Below, piece by piece: positions 36,001 through 45,696 of a stretch of 64,000 nucleotides of DNA; positions within the stretch are counted from its first letter, which is position 1, and every line of letters begins with the position of its first letter. The notes below the pieces were generated by a model that was given only the letters and a program-made list of their open reading frames with translations, had not been told where the DNA came from and searched no databases. Location: positions 187,964 through 251,963 of the forward strand of contig NZ_JAHKQH010000042.1 in NCBI RefSeq assembly GCF_018861025.1, read 5' to 3'. The stretch comes from Psychrosphaera sp. B3R10 (GTDB taxonomy: Bacteria; Pseudomonadota; Gammaproteobacteria; Enterobacterales; Alteromonadaceae). The position numbers and the translations under genes were made by a program.

Positions 36001-37104
36001 ATGCCAATTCGCAAAATTAAATCGATAAAAAATGCGATTTATAACATTCCGTTGAAAGAAGTTTTGTCTGACGCCAAACATGGTGATCATACTCACTTTG
36101 AAATTATCGTTAGTACCATCTTTACGGATGATGGGTATGAAGGTACGGGTTATACCTATACCGGTGGAAAGGGCGGCAGGGCCATATTTTCGTTGCTAGA
36201 AGACGAAATTAAACCAACGCTAATTGGTGCTGATGCCAATGACATTCAAGCCGTCTGGAATAGCATGTATTGGAATTTACATTACGTAGGGCGTGGTGGA
36301 ATTTTAAGTTTCGCAATGTCAGCGATAGATATCGCTCTTTGGGATATCAAATGTAAAACCTTAGGCAAGCCACTATATCAGGTCGCCGGTGGCGCTAGTG
36401 ACCGAACCAAATGCTACGCTGGCGGAATAGATCTTAATTTTAGTCAAGAAAAGCTGTTAACGAATATTCAAGGTTATTTGGATAGAGGATTCCATGCAGT
36501 AAAAATTAAGGTCGGTAAAGAAAACTATTTAGAAGATGTTGCCAGAGCCGAAGCCGTGCGCAAACTGATCGGCTCTGACATTAAGTTCATGGTGGATGCA
36601 AATTATTCAATGTCTGAAAAGCAGGCAATCCAATTTGCAAAAGCCATTGAACCTCTTGATATCACCTGGTTTGAAGAACCAACCTTGCCAGATGAGTACG
36701 AGATGTATGGACGTATCGCCGATGCGACGACAATACCTTTGGCAATGGGTGAGAATCTCCATACTTGGCATGAGTTCACGTATGCATTTGCCCAATCTAA
36801 ACTGGGTTTTGTTCAACCTGATGCATCAAATATCGGTGGCATTACGGGCTGGTTAGAAATCGCAGAACTCGCGAAACAACACAATATTCCAGTATGCAGT
36901 CATGGAATGCACGAATTACACGTGTCATTGCTGTCTTCTCAGTCACACGCTGGTTATTTAGAAGTGCACTCATTTCCAATTGATGAGTACACCACACGTC
37001 CAATTCAAATCGAAAATGGCTTGGCGCTCGCGCCTGAGCTGGTTGGCACAGGTGTCGAGTTTGACCCTGTTTTAGTTACTCCACATTTAGTCAAGACTTC
37101 TTAA
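36001..37104 (+). CDS. Enolase-superfamily enzyme, probable 3,6-anhydro-L-galactonate cycloisomerase
   Basis: A 367-residue member of the mandelate racemase/muconate lactonising enzyme family. Visible active-site residues are K168-x-K170 (AVKIKVG), metal ligands D199 (MVDAN), E225 (FEEPT) and E251 ([10 protein letters not shown]), and H301 (CSHGMHELH). In agar degraders an enzyme of this family converts 3,6-anhydrogalactonate to 2-keto-3-deoxy-L-galactonate. The three following genes (zinc dehydrogenase, SDR, aldehyde dehydrogenase) are the partners known for that pathway, which makes the specific call strong although based on context. Confidence 0.85.
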   Translation: MPIRKIKSIKNAIYNIPLKEVLSDAKHGDHTHFEIIVSTIFTDDGYEGTGYTYTGGKGGRAIFSLLEDEIKPTLIGADANDIQAVWNSMYWNLHYVGRGGILSFAMSAIDIALWDIKCKTLGKPLYQVAGGASDRTKCYAGGIDLNFSQEKLLTNIQGYLDRGFHAVKIKVGKENYLEDVARAEAVRKLIGSDIKFMVDANYSMSEKQAIQFAKAIEPLDITWFEEPTLPDEYEMYGRIADATTIPLAMGENLHTWHEFTYAFAQSKLGFVQPDASNIGGITGWLEIAELAKQHNIPVCSHGMHELHVSLLSSQSHAGYLEVHSFPIDEYTTRPIQIENGLALAPELVGTGVEFDPVLVTPHLVKTS

Positions 37105-37120
37105 ATTTATAGGTAAAAAC

Positions 37121-38146
37121 ATGTTAGCAGCTCAATATATTGGTAATAAAAATTTCAACATCGTTGAAGGGCAGGCGTTAAAGCCAGGTGCAGGTGAAGT
37201 GCGTCTAAATGTCGGTTATGTTGGTATCTGTGGAACAGATATGCACATTTATCATGGAGTGATGGATCAACGTGTTAACCCTCCTGCGACTATCGGACAC
37301 GAAATCTCAGGCGTTGTTGCTGAATTAGGTGACGGCGTAACCGGTTTTTCTATTGGTGATAAAGTTGTAGTACGCCCATTAGATTGGTGTGGTGAATGCC
37401 CAACTTGTAACGCCGGTTATACTCACATTTGTCAAAATCTTAAGTTTATGGGAATTGACTCACCGGGTGCGTTCCAAAACTCATGGACAGTTAAATCGCG
37501 TACATTGCATAAATTACCTGCAAATGTTGATTTGCAACAAGGCGCACTTATCGAGCCTTTATCAGTAGCATGTCATGACATTCGCCGTTCACGCTTACAA
37601 GCTGGTGAAAAAGTGGTTGTTTTAGGCGGTGGGCCAATTGGTCAATTGGTTGCAGCTGTTGCCAAAAGTGTTGGTGCAGAAGTATTGGTTTCTGAGCCAA
37701 ATGAAAGCAGACGAGCATTTGCCACAGAAAAACTAGGAGTGAGTGCCGTTAACCCAATTGACACGGACTTAGCGAAATTTGTTGACGAGTGGACAGAAAC
37801 AAAAGGTGCAGATGTCGTATTTGAAGTCTCTGGAGTAAAACCTGCCATAGATGCAATGACACAAATTGCTGGCCGACGCGGTCGTATTGTTATGGTGGCT
37901 ATTCACGCCCAAGCACCTGAGATTGATTTGTTCCAATTTTTCTGGAAAGAGTTAGAGTTATTAGGAGCACGTGTTTACGAAGCGGCTGATTTTGACTGGG
38001 CTGTTGAGCTAATTTCTTCTGGTAAAATTGATGTTAGACCATTTATCAGTTCAGTAAATGAGTTAAAAGACATCGGTAAAGCATTCGCTGGGATGGATAA
38101 CAATCCGACTGGTATGAAAGCATTGGTTTCATGTGGTGCGGAATAA
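37121..38146 (+). CDS. Zinc-dependent dehydrogenase, probable 2-keto-3-deoxy-L-galactonate 5-dehydrogenase
   Basis: A 341-residue medium-chain dehydrogenase. Catalytic zinc ligands C37 (GICGTD) and H60/E61 (IGHE); structural zinc C90, C93, C96 and C104 (DWCGECPTCNAGYTHIC); NAD fold VVLGGGPIGQL. In the agar anhydro-sugar pathway a dehydrogenase of this type oxidises L-KDGal to 2,5-diketo-3-deoxygalactonate. It starts 16 bp after the cycloisomerase gene. Specific substrate is inferred from the operon. Confidence 0.8.
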   Translation: MLAAQYIGNKNFNIVEGQALKPGAGEVRLNVGYVGICGTDMHIYHGVMDQRVNPPATIGHEISGVVAELGDGVTGFSIGDKVVVRPLDWCGECPTCNAGYTHICQNLKFMGIDSPGAFQNSWTVKSRTLHKLPANVDLQQGALIEPLSVACHDIRRSRLQAGEKVVVLGGGPIGQLVAAVAKSVGAEVLVSEPNESRRAFATEKLGVSAVNPIDTDLAKFVDEWTETKGADVVFEVSGVKPAIDAMTQIAGRRGRIVMVAIHAQAPEIDLFQFFWKELELLGARVYEAADFDWAVELISSGKIDVRPFISSVNELKDIGKAFAGMDNNPTGMKALVSCGAE

Positions 38147-38194
38147 ACCGATAAACCATTAATATCCTAAACGCTTATATCGCTAATTAATTTA

Positions 38195-38224
38195 TTGGTT
38201 TTCCCAGGCTTTTGGGGAAACCAA
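38195..38224 (+). other. Intra-operon stem-loop before the SDR gene
   Basis: TTGGTTTTCCC (38195-38205) pairs with GGGGAAACCAA (38214-38224), with one G-T pair, loop 8 nt. It lies directly before the SDR ribosome site (AGAGAG), so it may protect mRNA ends or tune translation. No U-run follows. Confidence 0.45.
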
Positions 38225-38238
38225 AGAGAGAATAAAAA

Positions 38239-39003
38239 ATGTTAGAAAAATTCAATTTAGAAGGCAAAGTGGCCTTAGTAACTGGCGCTAAACGTGGCAT
38301 TGGTAAAGGTATTGCATTGGGACTAGCAGAAGCTGGCGCTGACATTATCGCAGTATCAGCGAGTTTAGAACTTGAAGGTTCTGAAGTCGAAAAAGAAGTC
38401 AAAGCTTTAGGTCGTAATTTTAAAGCTTACCAATGTGATTTTTCAGACCGTGATGCTCTGTACAAATTTATTGAACAAGTAAAAGCTGATTTTGACCAAA
38501 TAGATATTTTGGTTAATAACGCAGGCACTATCCTACGTGCACCAGCTGCAGAACATGGCGATGACTTGTGGGATAAAGTGATTGACGTTAACTTAAACTC
38601 GCAGTTTGTTCTTAGCCGCGAAATTGGCAAAGATATGGTTGAACGAGGCAGTGGTAAGATCATATTCACTGCATCTTTATTGACTTTCCAAGGTGGAATT
38701 ACCGTACCTGGTTATGCTGCTAGTAAAGGCGCAATTGGTCAGTTAGTTAAAGCATTAGCAAATGAATGGGCAGGTAAAGGCGTAAACGTAAATGCCATCG
38801 CACCTGGTTATATTGACACTGACAATACTGAAGCATTACGCAATGATCCGATACGTTCAAAATCGATTTTAGATCGCATACCACAAGGTCGCTGGGGCAC
38901 CCCAGATGACTTTAAAGGCCCAGCTGTGTTTTTATCGTCAGACGCAGCTTCTTATGTAAATGGTACCATCTTGTTAGTAGATGGCGGCTGGATGGGGAGA
39001 TAA
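38239..39003 (+). CDS. Short-chain dehydrogenase, probable 2,5-diketo-3-deoxygalactonate 5-reductase
   Basis: A 254-residue classical SDR: cofactor loop [14 protein letters not shown] at 93-96, catalytic S146, Y159 and K163 (YAASKG), C-terminal [10 protein letters not shown]. It belongs to the KduD/gluconate-5-dehydrogenase-like group. The expected reaction is reduction of the 5-keto group, yielding D-2-keto-3-deoxygluconate for the common KDG route. It is third in the operon. Confidence 0.8.
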   Translation: MLEKFNLEGKVALVTGAKRGIGKGIALGLAEAGADIIAVSASLELEGSEVEKEVKALGRNFKAYQCDFSDRDALYKFIEQVKADFDQIDILVNNAGTILRAPAAEHGDDLWDKVIDVNLNSQFVLSREIGKDMVERGSGKIIFTASLLTFQGGITVPGYAASKGAIGQLVKALANEWAGKGVNVNAIAPGYIDTDNTEALRNDPIRSKSILDRIPQGRWGTPDDFKGPAVFLSSDAASYVNGTILLVDGGWMGR

Positions 39004-39007
39004 TCCA

Positions 39008-40459
39008 ATGCAATTTCAAAATAATGTAAATTTTATAAATGGCGAATACGTTGCGTCAAAAGTAACAGAAACGATCGATATCTTAAGCCCATCAACGGGT
39101 GAGAAAATTGGTGTTATCCCAAAAGGTTGCGCAGAAGACGCACAATTCGCGCTAGAAAACTCAGACGCTGCACAAAAGAAGTGGGCTAAGCTAACGGCGC
39201 GTAATCGTCAGAGTATATTACGTAACTTTGCGAATAAAATTCGTGAAAACAAAGATATTTTAGCGCCAATGATTGTTGCAGAGCAGGGTAAACTGTTATC
39301 GGTTGCTCAAATGGAAGTGGATGTTACTGCGACATTTATTGATTACGCCTGTGATAATGCATTGACTATCGAAGGTGACATTTTGCCTTCAGACAATGAA
39401 CACGAAAAAATCTATATTCACAAGGTTCCTCGTGGTGTTGTTGTGGGAATTACCGCATGGAATTTCCCACTTGCTTTGGCGGGTCGTAAAATTGGTCCAG
39501 CCCTAATTACGGGTAATTCCATTATTGTCAAACCCACGCAGGAAACGCCATTGGCGACAACCGAACTCGGTCGTATAGCAAATGAAGCTGGTATTCCAGC
39601 GGGTGTGTTAAACATTATAAATGGTTCAGGTTCAGTGGTGGGTCAGGCACTTTGTGAAAGTCCAATTACAAAAATGATCACCATGACAGGGTCAACGGTA
39701 GCAGGTAAGCAAATTTACAAAACCTCTGCAGAATATATGACACCTGTTATGCTGGAGTTAGGTGGTAAAGCACCTATGGTCGTTATGGCCGACGCCGACC
39801 TTGACCAAGCGGTTGAAGGCGCATTATGGGGACGTTTTGCTAACTGTGGACAAGTTTGTACTTGTGTTGAACGTTTGTATGTACAAGAAAGTGTCTATGA
39901 TAAGTTTATGGCAAAGTTTTTACCTGCCGTTAAATCACTCAAAGTGGGTGATCCGATGGACCCTGAAACACAAATGGGCCCTAAGTGTAATCAACGTGAA
40001 ATTGAAAACATTGACCATATTGTTCAAGAAAGCGTTAAGCAAGGTGCAACCGTTGCCCTTGGCGGTAAAACGGCAAATGTCGATGGTTTTGAAGGTGGTT
40101 GTTGGTACGAACCAACGTTATTAGTTGACGTTGAACAAAGTAACATTGCCGTTCATGAAGAAACATTCGGTCCTGTTTTACCTATTATCAAAGTGAAAGA
40201 TATGGACCAAGCTATTGAATACTGCAACGACAGTATTTATGGGTTAAGTGCTTACATTTACACGAAAAACTTCTTTGATATTCATAAAGCCATTAGCGAT
40301 TTAGAAGTCGGTGAAGTTTATGTCAACCGCGGTATGGGTGAACAACATCAAGGTTTCCACAACGGTTGGAAACAATCTGGCTTTGGTGGAGAAGACGGTA
40401 AGTTTGGTCTTGAGCAATATTTAGAGAAAAAGACTGTTTACCTTAAAGAAACCCCGTAA
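39008..40459 (+). CDS. Aldehyde dehydrogenase, probable 3,6-anhydro-L-galactose dehydrogenase
   Basis: A 483-residue NAD(P)-dependent aldehyde dehydrogenase. ATG 39008 is chosen because a GGGAGA ribosome site precedes it; an upstream in-frame ATG at 38981 lies inside the SDR gene. Key residues: N152 (WNFP), K175 (IVKPTQETP), E250 (LELGGKAP) and catalytic C284 (GQVCT). The first step of anhydro-L-galactose catabolism is oxidation to anhydrogalactonate by such an enzyme, and the rest of that pathway is encoded just upstream. It is last in the operon. Confidence 0.88.
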   Translation: MQFQNNVNFINGEYVASKVTETIDILSPSTGEKIGVIPKGCAEDAQFALENSDAAQKKWAKLTARNRQSILRNFANKIRENKDILAPMIVAEQGKLLSVAQMEVDVTATFIDYACDNALTIEGDILPSDNEHEKIYIHKVPRGVVVGITAWNFPLALAGRKIGPALITGNSIIVKPTQETPLATTELGRIANEAGIPAGVLNIINGSGSVVGQALCESPITKMITMTGSTVAGKQIYKTSAEYMTPVMLELGGKAPMVVMADADLDQAVEGALWGRFANCGQVCTCVERLYVQESVYDKFMAKFLPAVKSLKVGDPMDPETQMGPKCNQREIENIDHIVQESVKQGATVALGGKTANVDGFEGGCWYEPTLLVDVEQSNIAVHEETFGPVLPIIKVKDMDQAIEYCNDSIYGLSAYIYTKNFFDIHKAISDLEVGEVYVNRGMGEQHQGFHNGWKQSGFGGEDGKFGLEQYLEKKTVYLKETP

Positions 40460-40531
40460 ACGCATATGTTTTAAATTAAAAACTAGTCCTGTGTCTGCTC
40501 AGAACACTAAATCTGAGTCCTGTTGTTTTAT

Positions 40532-40565
40532 AGCGATGTTAGCGAAAGCTACATCGCTTTTTTTT
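40532..40565 (+). terminator. Strong Rho-independent terminator of the anhydrogalactose operon
   Basis: AGCGATGTTAGC, GAAA loop, GCTACATCGCT (one bulged T), then eight T's. Confidence 0.9.
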
Positions 40566-40650
40566 GCCTGCAATTTATACCAGCCCATTGAACAAAATGG
40601 GCCAATAATAATTGAAGAAAAGCGAGTAAACAAAGGAGATTGCAGCAAAA

Positions 40651-40680
40651 ACAACCCCGATTAAAACAACCCCGATTAAA
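40651..40680. repeat. Tandem duplication of a 15-bp unit
   Basis: ACAACCCCGATTAAA occurs twice in direct succession (40651-40665, 40666-40680) in the gap between the operon and the Sel1 gene. Confidence 0.8.
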
Positions 40681-40729
40681 AAGAGGTAGCTAAACGCTGG
40701 CCTGTAATGGTCACCTTGTATGTGACCAA

Positions 40730-42226
40730 TTAGTACGTCTCATTGGAAATCGTTACATTACCGCCTGACGTCCATGTTGTAAGTTTATCGTGCCACTCCT
40801 TAGTGTCCCAGCCTCGTTGTTCAGCACGGTAAATGGCATCTTTAATCATTCGAACAGCATCTGCTCGCTGGCGTTTGTCTTGCTGTTCATATGCAAGGGC
40901 CATTAAATATAATATTTCGGGATTGTCACCATTTAAGTTCATTAGCGGTTGTAAGTAGGTTAACGCTGTTTTGGCATCGCGCAGTTTTGGGTCCGTAGCA
41001 TTTAATTTAATATAGGCAGAGCGCTTTAACGCCAACTCATGACCCTGTTTCGCGGCGCGTTCTAGCCAAAAGTGTGCTTTGTGTTCATCAATCTCTATCC
41101 AAGGGCTAGTTAAACAGAGTTCACCGACCAAGTATTCGGCATTTGCGAGACCATTTTGTGCCGCTTTAATCAGCCAATGTGTAGCTTCTTTTATGTTTGT
41201 CTGCTCTCTATACATTTTGCTGCCTAGCACATATTGCGCCTCTGCTACGCCAGCGTCTGCTGACTTCCTAAGCAATGTTTCTACTTCGCCTGCTTGTCGT
41301 TTTATTCCGTCGAATGCCATTAAAACAACGGCATACAAATATTGATCTGATGGAGTTAGAAGGTCGTTTTTACGTTTGTTTGTGATGTGTCTAATCCCAC
41401 TATATATTTTTTTATAGTCTGTACGTAAGTCACTGACATTAAGGTGCTGCTGGGCTAGACCTAATCTAACCCGTTTAAAAAATGGTATTGTGGATTCATT
41501 AAATATTGGTTTAGCAAATTTCACTTCTTTTAGTTGTCTCAATGCTCGACGAATAGAGCCATATTGTTGAATAACATCGATATGTCTTACGGTGCCGTCC
41601 GCAGCAATTGATAAATCCGCAATTAGCAAATAAGGGCTTTTTTGGCTTCTCATCGAGGTATTACTTACATAGCTACTGCCAAACTCATCTGAAAAGTCAG
41701 AATCGACTGATAAATCTAAATCCTCCTCGTCAAGGATGTTGTCAATTATGTCATCTTCAATATCCAATAAATATGACTCGTCACCGTTTGAAAATTTAAC
41801 TTTTTTTGACAGATTATTGGTTATCAACTGGGGCAGAATATTGGTATTGATTGATTTTTTTCCGTATACGGGTTCCAGTCGCTGTAGCTGTTCGACGAGG
41901 TTTTGTTTGTCCGCAGGGGAAAGCTTAGCGGATAACAAACTGGCTAGTTTTTTTGAGTTTTTAAAGTCATATTGCGCCGCTAATGTTAGCCAACTGATGA
42001 CCATGTTTTTGTCTTGTTCAACGCCTAAACCCTGGTTGTATATCACGCCAAGAGTATGCAACGCTCTGGCATTGCCGGCCTGCGCCGCCGCTTTATATTC
42101 GGTAATGGCACTTTGATAATCACCGGATTCAAAGGCAATATCAGCGAGTTTTATGTTGGCATCAACTGGACCGGTCGCTACGATAAGTAAGGACACGAAT
42201 AAAGTCTGAAATTTGGATAGCGTCAT
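40730..42226 (-). CDS. Sel1/TPR-repeat protein, exported
   Basis: A 498-residue protein with a signal peptide (FQTLFVSLLIVATGPVDA). Sel1-type repeats occur near residues 25-95 (YQSAITEYKAAAQAGNARALHTLG) and 310-420 (AGVAEAQYVLGSKMYREQTN, WLIKAAQNGLANAEYLVGEL, FWLERAAKQGHELAL). The middle, about 195-260, resembles an energy-transducer-like beta domain (LLIADLSIAADGTVRHIDVI). Likely a periplasmic scaffold; no specific partner is evident. No PUL operator precedes it. Confidence 0.8.
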   Translation of the reverse strand: MTLSKFQTLFVSLLIVATGPVDANIKLADIAFESGDYQSAITEYKAAAQAGNARALHTLGVIYNQGLGVEQDKNMVISWLTLAAQYDFKNSKKLASLLSAKLSPADKQNLVEQLQRLEPVYGKKSINTNILPQLITNNLSKKVKFSNGDESYLLDIEDDIIDNILDEEDLDLSVDSDFSDEFGSSYVSNTSMRSQKSPYLLIADLSIAADGTVRHIDVIQQYGSIRRALRQLKEVKFAKPIFNESTIPFFKRVRLGLAQQHLNVSDLRTDYKKIYSGIRHITNKRKNDLLTPSDQYLYAVVLMAFDGIKRQAGEVETLLRKSADAGVAEAQYVLGSKMYREQTNIKEATHWLIKAAQNGLANAEYLVGELCLTSPWIEIDEHKAHFWLERAAKQGHELALKRSAYIKLNATDPKLRDAKTALTYLQPLMNLNGDNPEILYLMALAYEQQDKRQRADAVRMIKDAIYRAEQRGWDTKEWHDKLTTWTSGGNVTISNETY

Positions 42227-42482
42227 GAGTGTCCTAAGGACGGTAGTTTTGTTATCTGTTTAAAACAAATTACAACGGAAGAACCATAATTTAATATTGA
42301 GAATTGATAAATAATTTCTATTTTGGTTGGATCTAAATGTTTAACCAAAGAAGTTAGATTTTTGTTTTTTTAACTTTCTATCAACTCAAAACTAAGCGTG
42401 TCGTTGTTAATGTAAACGTAAAGTTAGTGGTGTAGTATTGTTGTGTAACCCAGCAAAGAATACATCCAAGGGCTCTGATTTT

Positions 42483-43724
42483 ATGCGTTTTTTCTACTTA
42501 ATATTTGTTTTTTTATTACTCGCTTTGCTCAGTGCATGTGGCACAGGTCAACACTTTAAAAATATCGAACAAGGGACAAGCCCAATCAATACATCAACAC
42601 CGATTACATTAAAAGTGGCCACATTTAATGTCAGCATGGAAGCCACTAATTATGTAGAAAACAACCAAAAAGCCATGTCGAATGCAGCGTTGCGAACAGC
42701 CCTTAAGTCTGGAGAACACCCACAGATAAAAAATATTGCTGAAATCGTGCAACGTGTTGCGCCCGATATAATACTGCTTAACGAATTTGATTACATTGCT
42801 GACAAGCAACAGGGCATTACGTTATTTAAACAAAAATACCTAGAAGTTAGCCAGCGAGGTCAGCAATCTATCAGTTACCCCTTTGTCTATCTGGCCCCGG
42901 TTAATACCGGTATGAAAACGCCTTTCCATCAGGATAAAAAAAGTCGTTTGAGTCATTTTGGGTTTGGCAAGTACGAAGGTCAATATGGCATGGTTTTATT
43001 GTCAAAGTATCCAATTGGCCCCACTGAAGTCAGGACATTTCAGCATTTTCTTTGGAAAGATATGCCAAACCATTTGATGCCTAAAGAGACGGACGGTAAT
43101 CATTGGTATCGTAAAAATGAAGTTGAGTTAATGCGTTTGTCGTCAAAGTCTCACTGGGATATTCCGGTAATGGTTTGTGGAGAAACCATTCGGGTTTTAG
43201 CCAGTCATCCGACGCCTCCTGTATTTGACGGACCAGAGGATAGGAATGGCCGCCGTAACCATGACGAACTGCGTTTTTGGGCAGATTACATTAACAATAG
43301 CAGCACAAGTTATCATTATGATGATAATGGCACTAAAGGGGGGATTCCGGATAATTCTCCATTTGTTATTTTAGGGGACTTAAACGCAAGCCCAGTAGAA
43401 GGGGATGCATTTCCTGGCGCCATCTCGCAATTGCTAACGCATCCAAAAGTAAACAGTAAAATAATCCCAGAGTCAGAAGGGGGCGTGCTAAATCGCAATG
43501 CCAGCGAGTTCGCTGCAAATCATACAGCATCATGGGGGATAAGAGCTGATTACGTTTTGCCTTCCATTGATTTTAATGTGATGTCTAGTGGCGTATTCTG
43601 GCCAAAGCCGCAAAGCCCGTTATCGCGCCTAGTTTCGACTCGGGAAGCCTCTTCAGATCATAGATTGGTTTGGGTGACGCTGCAATTACCAGTCAAGACC
43701 AATGACTGTATAAGTAAAGATTAG
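42483..43724 (+). CDS. Endonuclease/exonuclease/phosphatase-fold lipoprotein
   Basis: About 413 residues from ATG 42483 (lipobox LLSAC), chosen over the upstream TTG 42438 because of the signal peptide. Fold motifs: VATFNVSMEA, IILLNEFDYI, VILGDLNASPVEGD and SSDHRLVWV (catalytic Asp-His). It probably hydrolyses phosphodiesters in the periplasm or at the surface. The next gene encodes a PhoX-like protein, so the pair could serve phosphate scavenging; regulation by Pho is not visible. Confidence 0.85.
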   Translation: MRFFYLIFVFLLLALLSACGTGQHFKNIEQGTSPINTSTPITLKVATFNVSMEATNYVENNQKAMSNAALRTALKSGEHPQIKNIAEIVQRVAPDIILLNEFDYIADKQQGITLFKQKYLEVSQRGQQSISYPFVYLAPVNTGMKTPFHQDKKSRLSHFGFGKYEGQYGMVLLSKYPIGPTEVRTFQHFLWKDMPNHLMPKETDGNHWYRKNEVELMRLSSKSHWDIPVMVCGETIRVLASHPTPPVFDGPEDRNGRRNHDELRFWADYINNSSTSYHYDDNGTKGGIPDNSPFVILGDLNASPVEGDAFPGAISQLLTHPKVNSKIIPESEGGVLNRNASEFAANHTASWGIRADYVLPSIDFNVMSSGVFWPKPQSPLSRLVSTREASSDHRLVWVTLQLPVKTNDCISKD

Positions 43725-43775
43725 AGCGTAGTTACTTGAACGAACATACTAAATTCATCGTTAAATAGGATATTT

Positions 43776-45158
43776 ATGATTTCTCGTCGCCATTTTATGT
43801 TTGGTATCGCCGGCACAGCTTTTGCCGGACTAAGTTTAAGCTTGCTTGGCCGTAAGGTGAGCGCGCAAGTTACCAATCCTCCTCTCCCAACTTATTCTGG
43901 GTATGGCCCGTTACTTACTGATCCTAATCGACTTTTAGATTTACCAGAAGGCTTTAGTTATCAAGTGGTTTCACAGTTCGAAGATCGAATGAGTGATGGC
44001 TTGCCTGTACCTGATCGAGCCGATGGAATGGGGTGCTTTAAACTTGATGACGATCGGGTGGTATTAATCCGAAACCATGAACTGCATCCAAAACATTTCG
44101 ACGATTTACCTGAAAAATCCAAAACCTACACCTCAGACAAAGCATACGATAGTTTTAGTAACGGAATCGCTTTGCCAGGAGGGACAAGTAATTTAATTTA
44201 TAATCTTAAAACTCAAAAGCTAGAACAGGAGTTTTTGAGTTTAATTGGCACAATTCGAAATTGTTCAGGCGGCATTACTCCTTGGGGTACTTGGTTATCA
44301 TGCGAAGAGTCTGTCGCAAAGGCTGGGGACGATATTACACGCGACCATGGTTACATTTTTGAAATCTCGGCTAACGCTACGGGCTTGGTAGAACCTAAAC
44401 CGTTAAAAGAAATGGGACGTTTTAATCATGAAGCGGCTGCAGTCGACCCTCAAACTGGAATTGTTTATCTAACAGAGGACAGGGGGGACAGTTTGTTTTA
44501 TCGCTTTATACCTAACGCACCTGGCCAGTTGGATAAAGGTGGTCAGTTACAAGCAATGGTTGTCATGCACTTGCCTAAATTTGATAGCCGTAATTGGTCT
44601 AATTTAACTATGCCAATAGAGAAGTGGTTTGATGTTGAATGGATTAATATAAACAACCCAGAGGCACCTGAAGACGACTTGCGAATCCAAGGTTATGACA
44701 AAGGTGCAGCAGTCTTTGCAAGAGGTGAAGGTATACATTGGGGAGATCACGAATTGTATTTTTGCTGTACAAATGGTGGCTCACAAAAACTGGGGCAAAT
44801 TATGCGTTATCAACCTTCAGTGCATGAAGGAACTAAGGATGAAGCCAAAAGCCCTGGGCAAATTCAATTGTTTCTAGAGAGCACAGATGAGTCATTATAT
44901 AATTTTGGTGACAATCTAACGGTGGCGCCAAATGGCCACTTAATCGTTTGTGAAGATCAATATACGGCAATAACGAGTAATCATTTACGCGGCGTTACAC
45001 CAGACGGCAAAGTATATGACGTTGCGCGTATTCGAGTGCAAACTGAACCTGCAGGCGCTTGTTTTTCACCCGATGGCAGCACTTTGTTTGTTAATCTGTA
45101 TTCACCGACACGAACTTTGGCAATAACCGGCCCTTGGCAGGCGTTTAAAACGAGTTGA
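43776..45158 (+). CDS. PhoX-like (DUF839) Tat-exported protein
   Basis: A 460-residue protein with a twin-arginine leader (MISRRHFMFGIAGTAFAG). Propeller motifs of the PhoX/DUF839 family: VLIRNHELHP, GTIRNCSGGITPWGTWLSCEE, GRFNHEAAAVDPQTGIVYLTED, DNLTVAPNGHLIVCED, EPAGACFSPDGSTLFVN. PhoX proteins are Ca/Fe alkaline phosphatases; whether this one has full activity is not decidable here. It lies 51 bp after the nuclease-fold gene. Confidence 0.82.
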   Translation: MISRRHFMFGIAGTAFAGLSLSLLGRKVSAQVTNPPLPTYSGYGPLLTDPNRLLDLPEGFSYQVVSQFEDRMSDGLPVPDRADGMGCFKLDDDRVVLIRNHELHPKHFDDLPEKSKTYTSDKAYDSFSNGIALPGGTSNLIYNLKTQKLEQEFLSLIGTIRNCSGGITPWGTWLSCEESVAKAGDDITRDHGYIFEISANATGLVEPKPLKEMGRFNHEAAAVDPQTGIVYLTEDRGDSLFYRFIPNAPGQLDKGGQLQAMVVMHLPKFDSRNWSNLTMPIEKWFDVEWININNPEAPEDDLRIQGYDKGAAVFARGEGIHWGDHELYFCCTNGGSQKLGQIMRYQPSVHEGTKDEAKSPGQIQLFLESTDESLYNFGDNLTVAPNGHLIVCEDQYTAITSNHLRGVTPDGKVYDVARIRVQTEPAGACFSPDGSTLFVNLYSPTRTLAITGPWQAFKTS

Positions 45159-45656
45159 TTTTATCCTAGTGAATATTGCTATGGGTAGTCTTTTTCGGCT
45201 AATTAAAACTGCACTGCTCGAATGTACGGCTGGATTCAAATCTAAACATCAATCAATAAATTTAATTGCGTTATTTAAGCAACTCTAAATCCAATTGTGT
45301 TAGATAACATTACGCCTTTAGAGTTAGTTAAATTGTAAACGAGTAGCCGTAACGAGCGACTGCGCTAAAGCTTGCCTTCAAAGTGTATTACACATTAGAG
45401 ACGAGAATGACAACGTCGGATTATTAATTAGATAGACGAAAATCCAAATGATGGACCATATCGATACGTTTATCCGTTACAACTTATGCAAATTGCTTCG
45501 CCCAGAAATACGTTGCAACTAGGGGGGAAGAGATCATTCTTCAGTTGTTCTTTAGGTTGCTATTGAACCTCAGGTAGTGGCAGGTGTGCAGGTGGTGGTA
45601 GTTCTGGCGGCAGTTAACCTTGATACTCAACTTAATGGCTTAATTGGCCGCTAAAA
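45159..45656. other. About 500 bp without a convincing gene
   Basis: AT-rich spacer between convergent genes. Near its end a short frame reads Gly/Ser-rich (CAGGGSSGGS, then stop at about 45617), which may be the tail of a lost gene. No other motif seen. Confidence 0.4.
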
Positions 45657-45683
45657 AAAATCCAGCCCTAAGGGCTGGATTTT
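45657..45683. terminator. Bidirectional Rho-independent terminator
   Basis: AAAATCCAGCCC (45657-45668) pairs with GGGCTGGATTTT (45672-45683), loop TAA, A's and T's outside. It ends the TonB receptor gene on the minus strand. Confidence 0.88.
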
Positions 45684-45696
45684 ATTGATGGTTAGA

